NCBI GenBank assembly: GCA_041395565.1
Contig: JAWLAI010000002.1
Span: 372,001-436,000 of the forward strand
Source of the DNA: Pseudomonadota bacterium
GTDB lineage: Bacteria > Pseudomonadota > Gammaproteobacteria > UBA9214
Length of the DNA stretch: 64,000 nucleotides
Direction: 5' to 3'
Each line of letters begins with the position of its first letter. The first letter of the stretch is position 1. Made by a program: the position numbers and the translations under genes. Below, piece after piece: positions 34,842 to 42,366 of this stretch. The notes beneath the pieces are model-generated. The model ran no database searches. It was not told where the DNA came from and saw only the letters and a list, made by a program, of their open reading frames with translations.

Positions 34842-35213
34842 ATGGCAAACTATTCCGGCTTTGTCGCGCTTTCTGTCCTGGGCGGCTTCCTGATTGCAGC
34901 AGCCCTGTATTGCCTGCGTGTGTCTATACGCGAGTTGCTGAGCGGGCAGCATTTCCGCGCAGGGCTGGCGGGGCAGATAACCCGCCTGCGTCTCGGCAGA
35001 TTGTTCGCCAGGCATGACATCGATCTGCACGACTACCTGTCTAGCCAGACCGCCGCGGAGATTTTGCGGCAGATCCGCAACTGCAAGCAGTGTCGCAATT
35101 TGTCCCGCTGTGATTACTACCTGAACGAGATGCGCAGGGATAATGATATCGACCCTTCGTTCTGCCCTAACCGCAACGCCATTGCCCGGCTCCGGCAACG
35201 CCTGCAGTCCTGA
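34842..35213 (+). CDS. DUF6455-like membrane-anchored small protein
   Basis: 123 residues. One N-terminal span (about 5-25), then a soluble helical part with four cysteines in CKQCRNLSRCDYYL and SFCPNRNAI, a pattern I associate with DUF6455 and which could bind iron-sulfur or zinc. Function unknown. Stands alone on the plus strand. Confidence 0.65.
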   Translation: MANYSGFVALSVLGGFLIAAALYCLRVSIRELLSGQHFRAGLAGQITRLRLGRLFARHDIDLHDYLSSQTAAEILRQIRNCKQCRNLSRCDYYLNEMRRDNDIDPSFCPNRNAIARLRQRLQS

Positions 35214-35478
35214 TACAGAATCGGGACAGAGGGGCTGGATGCATGATACTGCGGCCGCGTCAGTGACGCCGCCATCTCCCGGTGCCCACTGTGCCAGACA
35301 AATCACTGCGGACATCCGCGTCCTCTGCACCGCTCGGCAACTGCATCCATGCATTGCTCGGTCTCCCATGTCCCTGTGGTCGTGTGCGGTGCATTGCAGA
35401 TTGAGTTTACTCGCGCCGGTGCTTCGCGGCGCGAATCATTGATCAAGCAGTTGGCCCAGAGCAGTCGATCATCCCGGT

Positions 35479-35913
35479 TCAGCCGGGTACCGCGCAGCCA
35501 TAGCGGTCAGTCCTGACGTGCGCCGGCGTACCCGGGCAGCGGTCGCGGTAATCAGGTGTGCCGTCGGCATCGCTGTGCTTGGGACAGCCGTTGGCGGCGA
35601 CACCCAGCGCTATCGCCGCCGGCGTGTCGTCCGGACAGTAATCCCGGCTGTCGATCACGCCGTCCCGGTCGCTGTCGTACTCGCAGCCCCGCCGGTCCAC
35701 CGGAAAGGCCTGCGCCCCCGGCTGCAGCCGTGCCGGATTGACCGCCGCGGAGTACTTGAAATCGGCGGGCAACTTGCCGAGCTGCGCAGTATCCGGGCAG
35801 CTGTCCTGCGCATCCGGCACGCCGTCATGATCGTTATCCGCCGCCTGCACGTTCGTCGCAGGTACGACGCCAGCCGCAAGTAACACGGCAAGACACCACT
35901 TGAATCTGGTCAT
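35479..35913 (-). CDS. Secreted thrombospondin type 3 repeat (calcium-binding) protein
   Basis: 144 residues from MTRFKWCLAV at 35913 (GGAG upstream); the longer frame to 36054 is not needed. Signal peptide ends near NVQAADN. Three TSP3-like calcium loops follow: NDHDGVPDAQDSCP, DSDRDGVIDSRDYCP, SDADGTPDYRDRCP. Such repeats usually link OmpA-type or other surface domains; here they are almost the whole mature protein. It lies 76 bases after the DUF2202 gene. Confidence 0.8.
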   Translation of the reverse strand: MTRFKWCLAVLLAAGVVPATNVQAADNDHDGVPDAQDSCPDTAQLGKLPADFKYSAAVNPARLQPGAQAFPVDRRGCEYDSDRDGVIDSRDYCPDDTPAAIALGVAANGCPKHSDADGTPDYRDRCPGTPAHVRTDRYGCAVPG

Positions 35914-35989
35914 AAACACTCCCGCCGCCCGAATCCGATCGTCGGGTGGCGTATGCCACCCGACAAGCGCCACTGGAACCCGGCCGGTG

Positions 35990-36712
35990 CTAACGGCCGA
36001 GGATCGCGTCGACCTCTTCCTGGCTGAGATACTGGGCGACGTAGTTGCCGGCACCGATCACCGCCTCGATCTGACCCACAAAGGCTCGCAGATGATTCTC
36101 GGATCCATCGATCAGTGAACGGTAGGCATTGCGCAGCGCCGTCTCGTCGGTGTAATGCAGGCCGCAGGGATCGCTGTATCCGGCATCGACCATCACCTGC
36201 GGACACTCGGCGATGTCGTGCATGTCGAGTTCCTCGATCAGGGCTCCCACGTACAGCGCAGCAAGTTCGCTCTCGGCGCCCTTGCTCACCAACGCCTGGT
36301 ATTTCTCCGCGAAATACCAGCCCCATGCCACACCGCTGAACACGCCCACGCTGCCAGGCAGGTTGTTGGCATCCGGGTTCGGATCCGGCAAGCCATACTG
36401 TTCCAGCCGGTCGCGCATCGTGTCCGTGTGGGTCTGCTCAGAGCGGGTCGCGATGGTCGAAAAGACAGCCTGCTCCGGATACATGCCGGCAAGGCTGAGA
36501 TAGACATCCCGGGCCAGCTTCTCTTCCTCGCGCATGAATGTGAGGTGCGCAGCCTCGTTCCCATCGAGTAGCGGGGCACTCGCGGCATCGATCCGCAGAC
36601 CGTGTCCGCCTTTACCCGCTGCTGCCGCAGTGGAGACGAGCACAGCCGAGCACAGGGATACAGCCAGCATGCTGCCGGTTCGTGGATGCTGCGTGATGCG
36701 GGTTGCTTTCAT
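35990..36712 (-). CDS. DUF2202 ferritin-like secreted protein
   Basis: 240 residues from MKATRITQHP at 36712, with AGGAG at the right distance. A signal peptide (about 15-32) is followed by a helical domain with FMREEEKLARDVYLSL, RSEQTHTDTMRDRL and LIEELDMHDI. The repeated E and ExxH residues give DUF2202 a di-iron, ferritin-like core. Periplasmic or exported. Function not established. Followed by the TSP3 protein. Confidence 0.85.
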   Translation of the reverse strand: MKATRITQHPRTGSMLAVSLCSAVLVSTAAAAGKGGHGLRIDAASAPLLDGNEAAHLTFMREEEKLARDVYLSLAGMYPEQAVFSTIATRSEQTHTDTMRDRLEQYGLPDPNPDANNLPGSVGVFSGVAWGWYFAEKYQALVSKGAESELAALYVGALIEELDMHDIAECPQVMVDAGYSDPCGLHYTDETALRNAYRSLIDGSENHLRAFVGQIEAVIGAGNYVAQYLSQEEVDAILGR

Positions 36713-37214
36713 GTGAACTCCTGTCGTTGCGGAAAATGATGCACGGCGGTCCGGCACCTGATTGCCATGACGATTCGAGACGCCTGGTGCAGCGATTGCG
36801 AAACGCGTCGTGCGCTACGGCAGGCCGGCTGCCTCGAGGTGCAGGCAGTCTATAAAACGCATGCCGACATTGAATTGATATTTCTTAAAATCCGCGGCCG
36901 GATTGGGTGAAGCGTGACGCAGTTCGCAACAGCTGGGGATTGCTTGAGTACCGATACGCCATGTACAGAGCAGACTGCGCGCGCAACACCAAGACGAAGC
37001 AATACGCCTCGCGCAGGGATCAAATGGCTACAGGGAACACCAAGGGCGCTGAGAATCCAAGCGACAACCAAAGATGCCGGATACAATCACCCGCAGGCGC
37101 GTGAGACAGCCGTCAGGAACAACGAACTTTCATTATGCCCCGCAACCAGCGCTAGACCTGCGATTGCATTCTTGGCGCCTCGTATCTATGCGCGGGATGG
37201 TATTAAAGCAGGAC
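36713..37214. other. Intergenic, no gene seen
   Basis: 502 bases. No credible protein frame. The part near 36860-36900 (gacattgaattgatatttcttaaaatcc) is AT-rich and may hold the promoter of the DUF2202 gene on the minus strand. The rest has no visible structure. Confidence 0.4.
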
Positions 37215-37715
37215 TTACGCCGGTCCGATATTCATTGCCACCGACAGCCGCAGCTCGCTGCTGTTGTTGGCCGTGACCTCGTGCATGACACCCGGGCCGA
37301 ACATCACGAGCTTGCCTTCCTCTGGTTGTACGCTGACAGGCGTTGCGCTGTTGTAGAGAATCAGCGCGCCGGAGTTTTCCGGCACGCGGATGTAATAAAC
37401 CGCCGACAGCAGCTCGTCATTTTCGTCATGATGGTGCGGCGCGGTCACGTGCCCCGGCCCCATGGCATTGAACCAGAATCCGGCCTTCAGGCTGTCAGGC
37501 CCACGGCCGAGCCAGGCGCCTCCCTGCGCCCGGAACACGTCCAGGACGCGCGCCATATCGGGTATGTCGTCTAGATCGATGTAGGTGTTTTCGAAGCGAC
37601 CGGCGAAATGGTGGGTCTGGCGGACACGACCGGCACCGGCAACCGCCAGGTACCGTGCGTACAGCCGGGTGTTCAGATCCTCCGGATCGATCAACCGGTA
37701 TTCCCGGTACAGCAT
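37215..37715 (-). CDS. Putative 2OG-Fe(II) oxygenase-like protein (cupin/2OG core)
   Basis: 166 residues. WFNAMGPGHVTAPHHHDENDELLSAVYYIRVPENSGALIL and EGKLVMFGPGVMHEV with RLSVAMN are the pattern of the '2OG-FeII_Oxy_5' type core: first iron motif in APHHHDE, distal His in MHEV, Arg in LRLSV. Substrate unknown. Third oxygenase-like gene of the cluster. Divergent from the DsrC-like gene. Confidence 0.7.
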   Translation of the reverse strand: MLYREYRLIDPEDLNTRLYARYLAVAGAGRVRQTHHFAGRFENTYIDLDDIPDMARVLDVFRAQGGAWLGRGPDSLKAGFWFNAMGPGHVTAPHHHDENDELLSAVYYIRVPENSGALILYNSATPVSVQPEEGKLVMFGPGVMHEVTANNSSELRLSVAMNIGPA

Positions 37716-37868
37716 AGGGGCTCAGTCTCGTGTTCTGGCGCCGGGCAGCATGATCCGAGCATCGGAATCTGGCGTATGAAGGCCTTCCGCCCCCTTCCGG
37801 TTCCCGGCGCATTGCAATACAATTTCGCGCTACGAATTGTAATCTCAAGTTGAATCAGGAGCATAGCA

Positions 37869-38207
37869 ATGTCACTGGAAGTCAATGGCAAAACCATCGA
37901 ACTGGATGATAACGGCAACATGACCGATCCGACACTCTGGGATGAGGACGTCGCACGCGCGCTCGCCGCCCAGGACAACATCGAACTGACCCAGGAACAC
38001 TTCGATGTGCTGAAATATCTGCGCTCGGAGTATTTCGACAACAACGGCGAGCAGCCGATGGAGCGGGCGATCAACAAGGGCATGTCCAAAATCTGGGACA
38101 AGAAAATCGGCAGCAAAGAGCTCTACGCGTTGTTCCCGGGCGCCCCCAGCAAACAGGGCAACCGCATCGCCGGCCTGCCCTTCGTCGCGCGCAAGGGCGG
38201 CTACTGA
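37869..38207 (+). CDS. DsrC/TusE-family paralogue lacking both redox cysteines (RspA-like)
   Basis: 112 residues aligned throughout with DsrC: EVNGKTIELDDNG, LWDEDVARALA, LTQEHFDVLKYLRSEY and KELYALFPG. The functional C-terminal arm of true DsrC (Cys-x10-Cys at the end) reads GNRIAGLPFVARKGGY here, so both cysteines are gone. Such forms have been grouped as RspA, suggested to be regulatory; they cannot carry a trisulfide. The real DsrC is at 44633. It ends in a strong terminator. AGGAG precedes the ATG. Confidence 0.9.
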   Translation: MSLEVNGKTIELDDNGNMTDPTLWDEDVARALAAQDNIELTQEHFDVLKYLRSEYFDNNGEQPMERAINKGMSKIWDKKIGSKELYALFPGAPSKQGNRIAGLPFVARKGGY

Positions 38208-38243
38208 GCCGGAGCACTCGCACTACCCATGTAATGCCACCCA

Positions 38244-38281
38244 ACAAAAAAGCCGCATCCCTTCGGGATGCGGCTTTTTTA
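38244..38281. terminator. Rho-independent terminator, bidirectional
   Basis: AAAAAAGCCGCATCCC-TTC-GGGATGCGGCTTTTTT: an 11-base-pair stem with A and T runs on both sides. Serves the DsrC-like gene (plus) and the small gene at 38300 (minus). Confidence 0.93.
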
Positions 38282-38299
38282 TCGATACCGAAGTCCGTG

Positions 38300-38503
38300 C
38301 TAGCGATGCGAACCCTTCTCGGCATGGGCCGTCTCGACCAGCTGCATCGCCAGATCCATGTATTCCTGGCGGAAGTTGTGCAGCGGATGCCCTTCCTCGG
38401 GGACGAAATAGTCCTTCATTTCCACGCCGTTGGCATGTTCGTAGTCGATGAATTTCTTCTGCATTTCCAGCAGCTTCGCAATCATTTCCTGCTTGTTGCT
38501 CAT
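38300..38503 (-). CDS. Small acidic helical protein, unknown
   Basis: 67 residues, MSNKQEMIAKLLEMQKKF at the start, then VEMKDYFVPEEGHPLHNFRQEYMDLAMQLV. CGGAGAAACC precedes the ATG at a suitable distance, and the shared terminator follows. I believe similar short proteins are found near sulfur-oxidation genes, but I cannot name a family. No motif. Confidence 0.65.
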   Translation of the reverse strand: MSNKQEMIAKLLEMQKKFIDYEHANGVEMKDYFVPEEGHPLHNFRQEYMDLAMQLVETAHAEKGSHR

Positions 38504-38703
38504 GGTCTGGTTTCTCCGGATGCGGGTAAACGCGATATAAATTCATGAATTGCCGCAACTATAGCCAGTTGCCTGGAGTGCGAACATATCCCATATGGGC
38601 AGCGCCGCGACCGTCCGCGCCGCGCGCATGCAGTGCCCGCCGGGGTGCGAGGACTATCCCCGCAGGGCTGGCAACAGGCGAACCCCGGCCCGGCGGGTGT
38701 ATC

Positions 38704-39405
38704 TCATTCCTTGGTATCGCCAACCGGCTGGATCCCCTTGTGCGGCAGGAACAGGCCGCAACCGATGTGGCGTCCCGCGCCGAGCCCGACCTGCTGCAGG
38801 CGCACCGACTGTTCCGGTGTGAGATCCGCGACCAGCAGGCTGCGGGTATGGAGCGGACCCTCCGGAAACTGCAGCGCATGGCTGATGCCGCCCAGCAGCT
38901 TGCGGCAGTCGATGTCGAGTTCCCGCAGTTCGCGCGCGGCCGTCTCGAGAAAGGCCTGCTCGTCGGTATCGGCACCGGTGATCACGTATCGGGCGAACAG
39001 CGTGGACAGACTGCTGAGCAGGAAGACTTCCGAGTCGCCGAGCTCGAGCGGGTGACCATCGATATCAAGCTTGCGACCGCTGAGTCCGCGCGCCTCGTCC
39101 AGGCGGTGCTTGGGTACGCGCAGGCGCATGCGGGTACGCCGGGACAGGTGCAAGACCTCATGGGTACTGTCTTCCGGACGGTACCAGCCGTTGCCGGAGG
39201 CGGCGCCGTGGATCAGATGCACGCCGGCGTGCGCCTCGTCCTCCAGCCAGGGCAGGGCCTCCAGCAACGCGCTCGAAAGCGCATGGGCATGGTCCAGCGG
39301 CAGGGTCGGACAGCCGATCATCCGAAACGCCAGATCGACCACGTCGTCTGGTATCACGAATTCCGGCTTTTTCTCTTGCTCGTCGTTCCAGTACATGCGT
39401 ATCAC
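38704..39405 (-). CDS. Orphan Cas6/Cmx6-like RAMP protein
   Basis: 233 residues. VIPDDVVDLAFRMIGC, LPLDHAHALSSAL, GVHLIHGAASGNGWYRPE, LHLSRRTRMRLRVP and, near the end, GLGAGRHIGCGLFLPHKGI. The last is a glycine-rich RAMP loop and, with the other blocks, fits the Cas6 'MYXAN' form (Cmx6). Cas6 enzymes cut CRISPR precursor RNA. No CRISPR array, other cas gene or repeat lies in the window. A general-base His cannot be fixed without a structure; HLIHGA is a candidate. Gene pair with the small frame at 39416 (10-base gap) and the TauD gene. Confidence 0.7.
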   Translation of the reverse strand: MIRMYWNDEQEKKPEFVIPDDVVDLAFRMIGCPTLPLDHAHALSSALLEALPWLEDEAHAGVHLIHGAASGNGWYRPEDSTHEVLHLSRRTRMRLRVPKHRLDEARGLSGRKLDIDGHPLELGDSEVFLLSSLSTLFARYVITGADTDEQAFLETAARELRELDIDCRKLLGGISHALQFPEGPLHTRSLLVADLTPEQSVRLQQVGLGAGRHIGCGLFLPHKGIQPVGDTKE

Positions 39406-39415
39406 CCTGCACGGC

Positions 39416-39607
39416 CTAGCCGTTGGATGTGTAGAAGGCTGCCTCCAGCCGGTCTTCCCAGTCCTCCGGGGTGTCCGGAAACGGGGGGCGCACGTCCATG
39501 CGAAAGTGGATCTCGCCGGCGCGCGCGCGTGCGCTGATCACCTGTTTCAGGGCCTCGAAGGAATCGATCTCGTGCTGCTGAATCAGGACCTCGCTCAGCC
39601 ACAGCAT
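39416..39607 (-). CDS. Small hypothetical protein between TauD-like and Cas6-like genes
   Basis: 63 residues, MLWLSEVLIQQHEIDSFEAL then ARAGEIHFRMDVRPPFPD and EDWEDRLEAAFY. Overlaps the end of the TauD-like gene by 13 bases and ends 10 bases before the Cas6-like gene, so the three form one transcription unit. No family known. Confidence 0.5.
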   Translation of the reverse strand: MLWLSEVLIQQHEIDSFEALKQVISARARAGEIHFRMDVRPPFPDTPEDWEDRLEAAFYTSNG

Positions 39608-40536
39608 TGCCTGCCTCCATAGAAACCGTGGTGGGCGACGGTATCCCGGATCCGGTCATGATAGCGCGCCCGGTACAGCAGCCGCCCTGCACCACCGGCG
39701 GCGTCATCGAAACCCAGGCGCCGGTGCAATACATTATTGCAGATAATGCCTTCACCGGGCCGCAGCCGGTAGCGGAAGATCCAGGGCAGTTCACTGTCCA
39801 GCAATTCGCGCAGAAACTGCACGGCCGCGCGCACGTCCGGATCGTCCTTCCACACAATGCTGCGGGTACGCGCCGTATAACGCATATGGAGGGCATGACT
39901 GCCGTTTGCAACCGCGAAGACCGGCCCCGTCTGTGCGCCGCGCAATTCCCTGCCTTCCTCGACATTCGCCGGGATGGTCATGACATCCGGCTGCATCAGC
40001 GCACGGATCCAGGCGGGATTCTCGTCGCGCAGCAGCAGGTAGGCGATCTCGTGATCGAGCAGCAGGCTCTCCCCGCCGCTGGCAGCGGCCGAGACGCAGT
40101 GCAGCACGATGGCACGCACCTGCTCGTCCAGGCTGTTGTAGTAGCCGTCGGTATGCCAGCTGAGCGGCCGGTTGGTATAGGGTATGTAGTGCGTGCCGGC
40201 CTGCTGCGGCAGCACCCGCAGCGAGGTGATGCTGTCCTCGTCGGCGCGCAGGTTCATGTCCAGGTGTTCCAGCCCGAACTGACGGCCCAGCGCCCGGATC
40301 GCCGCCTTGTCGGCGCCGCTGCCGGCGCGGATGGCGTAGAGGGCCATGTTGGCCTTGCGGCAGACGGCCAGGATCGCCGCGTGTTCTTCCGCGGTGAGCT
40401 GCCCGGGATCCCCGATCTCGACCCGCAGGTCGGCCGCACGCGCCGGATAGGCGTCCAATTTCCAGGCGCGCCAGGTACGGTAGTCGGCCTCGCGCGCGAG
40501 ATCGAAGGGGTTGAAATCGGTTACGGTCATGGCCAT
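39595..40536 (-). CDS. TauD/TfdA-family Fe(II)/2-oxoglutarate dioxygenase
   Basis: 313 residues. HxD motif in LSWHTDGYYN, distal His in NNVLHRRLGF, the Arg following in RLLYRARY: a full TauD/TfdA core. TauD releases sulfite from taurine, but many relatives act on other small molecules, so the substrate is open. It is the fourth oxygenase of the cluster, and the unit it leads (TauD, small protein, Cas6-like) runs away from dsrA across a 478-base gap. Confidence 0.88.
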   Translation of the reverse strand: MAMTVTDFNPFDLAREADYRTWRAWKLDAYPARAADLRVEIGDPGQLTAEEHAAILAVCRKANMALYAIRAGSGADKAAIRALGRQFGLEHLDMNLRADEDSITSLRVLPQQAGTHYIPYTNRPLSWHTDGYYNSLDEQVRAIVLHCVSAAASGGESLLLDHEIAYLLLRDENPAWIRALMQPDVMTIPANVEEGRELRGAQTGPVFAVANGSHALHMRYTARTRSIVWKDDPDVRAAVQFLRELLDSELPWIFRYRLRPGEGIICNNVLHRRLGFDDAAGGAGRLLYRARYHDRIRDTVAHHGFYGGRQCCG

Positions 40537-41014
40537 GGCGGATGTGCGGAAACCGGGATTCGGGTGGCGCTATGTTAGCGGTGCCAACCGGCGCGGATAT
40601 ATATCGCCTCGGTTGTATCCACCCCGCCCCCGCCCCCCAACGCAAATGAGAGTAATTCTCACCTAATTGGCTGAAAATCCTCGGACAATCCCGGCGTAGC
40701 GGCTGCAATGGAATTTAAGTGCTCGTGAACATAAGAAAAAATTCTGCCTGCATTAATTCCCACCGGCGAATTCGATAACTTGCGGAAATTAAATCATTAT
40801 TGTGCCAATACCCCGTTCGGGATACAGGCCCAAATACGCGCCACCCCAAGGGTAGGATATGTTCCCCCCAGTGGCCTTCCTACAATTCGTGGCATCACGA
40901 GTTAGCTGTCGTCATTCCGTTTAACTCACTGATTTCGGTTGCCCACCGGGCAACAGCGCGCGCTGTCATCAGTAGAAACCAATTGGTGTAGAAAACATCC
41001 AGGAGATAATTGCC
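40537..41014. promoter_or_regulatory. dsrA upstream region with several palindromes
   Basis: No gene. The part 40640-40800 is AT-rich and likely holds the dsr promoter; exact elements are not clear. Structures: TGAGA-N5-TCTCA (40647-40661); a 15-base word (40684-40698) repeated in the dsrA-dsrB gap; GTTGCCC-ACC-GGGCAAC hairpin (40938-40954) directly followed by AGCGCGCGCT; ACCAATTGGT (40978-40987). The last ones would be in the mRNA leader. CAGGAG precedes dsrA. Confidence 0.5.
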
Positions 41015-42277
41015 ATGGCCAAGAACACCTACCCGACTCCCATGCTGGACGAACTTGAGCACGGCCCGTGGCCGAGCTTCATCACCGGCATCAAGCGGCT
41101 CCGCGACGAACATCCGGATGCGCGCATCAACTCCATGACCAATGGTCTGCTGGGGCAGCTCGAACATTCCTATGAAACGCGCAAGGGCTACTGGAAAGGC
41201 GGTACCGTCAGCGTCTACGGCTATGGCGGCGGTATCATCCCGCGCTTCTCCGAGGTCGCCAAGGCCTTCCCGGAGTCGAAGGAATTCCACACCCTGCGCG
41301 TACAGCCGCCGGCCGGCAACTTCTACACCACCGACATGCTGCTGCAGCTCGGCGAGAGCTGGGAGAAATGGGGTTCGGGCCTGGTCACCTTCCACGGCCA
41401 GACCGGCAACATCATGTTCATCGGCGCCACCACCGAAAACACCCAGCACTTCTTCGACGAGATCAACGAGTATGGCTGGGACCTCGGCGGCGCCGGCCCC
41501 TGCGTGCGCACCGCCATGTCCTGCGTCGGCGCTGCCCGCTGCGAGATGTCCTGCTGCCATGAGCACGGCATCCAGCGCTGGATGGTGAACAACTTCACCG
41601 ACGACGTGCATCGTCCGGCCCTGCCCTATAAGTTCAAGTTCAAGGTCTCGGGCTGCCCGAACGACTGCCAGAACGCCATCGAGCGCGCCGACTTCGCGAT
41701 CATCGGCACCTGGCGCGACGAGATGAAGATCGACCAGGAAGGTGTCAAGTACTACCTCGGCAAGAAGGGCCGCCAGTACCTCATCGACAACGTGATCACG
41801 CGTTGCCCGACCAAGGCGATCAGCCTGAACGACGACGACACCATCACGGTGAACAACCACGAGTGCGTGCGCTGCATGCACTGCCTGAACGTGATGCCGA
41901 AGGCCCTGCATCCCGGCGACGACAAGGGTGTCACCATCCTGATCGGCGGCAAGCGCACCCTGAAGATCGGCGACCTGATGGGCACCGTGGTGATCCCGTT
42001 CAAGAAGCTGGAGACCGAGGAAGACTACGAGAGCCTGCAGGAGATGGCCGAGGAAATCATCGATTTCTGGGCCGAGAACGGCCTCGAACACGAGCGCTGC
42101 GGCGAGATGATCGAGCGCATCGGCCTGGTTAACTTCCTCGAGGGCATCGGCGTCGACGTCGACCCGAACATGGTCAACAACCCGCGCCAGTGCTCCTACG
42201 TGCGCATGGATGGTTGGGACGAGGAAGCCGAGAAGTGGTTCACGCGCAAGGCAGAGGAACAGGCCGCGTCCGCCTAA
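41015..42277 (+). CDS. dsrA: Reverse-type dissimilatory sulfite reductase, alpha subunit
   Basis: 420 residues. Siroheme/4Fe-4S ligands in CVGAARCEMSCCHEHG and GCPNDCQNAIE; inserted ferredoxin domain with CPTKAI and ECVRCMHCLNVMPKAL. With DsrB it forms the alpha2-beta2 siroheme enzyme that, in sulfur oxidisers, takes sulfur from DsrC (persulfide/trisulfide) and makes sulfite. The gene set around it (dsrEFH, dsrL, dsrN, dsrR) marks the oxidative type. First gene of the operon, GGAG before ATG; dsrB follows after an 89-base gap that holds a hairpin. Confidence 0.99.
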   Translation: MAKNTYPTPMLDELEHGPWPSFITGIKRLRDEHPDARINSMTNGLLGQLEHSYETRKGYWKGGTVSVYGYGGGIIPRFSEVAKAFPESKEFHTLRVQPPAGNFYTTDMLLQLGESWEKWGSGLVTFHGQTGNIMFIGATTENTQHFFDEINEYGWDLGGAGPCVRTAMSCVGAARCEMSCCHEHGIQRWMVNNFTDDVHRPALPYKFKFKVSGCPNDCQNAIERADFAIIGTWRDEMKIDQEGVKYYLGKKGRQYLIDNVITRCPTKAISLNDDDTITVNNHECVRCMHCLNVMPKALHPGDDKGVTILIGGKRTLKIGDLMGTVVIPFKKLETEEDYESLQEMAEEIIDFWAENGLEHERCGEMIERIGLVNFLEGIGVDVDPNMVNNPRQCSYVRMDGWDEEAEKWFTRKAEEQAASA

Positions 42278-42306
42278 ACCGGCTCAACAGTTAAAACAGA
42301 TCCGAC

Positions 42307-42330
42307 AATCCCGGCGTAACAGCCGGGATT
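42307..42330 (+). promoter_or_regulatory. Hairpin in the dsrA-dsrB gap
   Basis: AATCCCGGC (307-315), GTAACA, GCCGGGATT (322-330): a perfect 9-base-pair stem not followed by a T-run, so more likely an mRNA-stability or processing element than a terminator. Bases 42304-42318 repeat a word upstream of dsrA (40684-40698). Confidence 0.6.
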
Positions 42331-42366
42331 TGTTGAAAAACTTGAAAAGATTTTCAGGAGAATCAC

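Noticed and set aside
36914..37276. 120-codon plus-strand frame
   Set aside because: Low-complexity translation, overlaps the oxygenase gene from the other strand, and no ribosome site.
38221..40600. CRISPR array near the Cas6-like gene
   Set aside because: No spaced direct repeats of 25-40 bases found on reading the region; none elsewhere in the window either.
42307..42330. Terminator between dsrA and dsrB
   Set aside because: Stem is strong but followed by GTTGAAAAACTTG rather than a T-run, and both genes are needed in equal complex.
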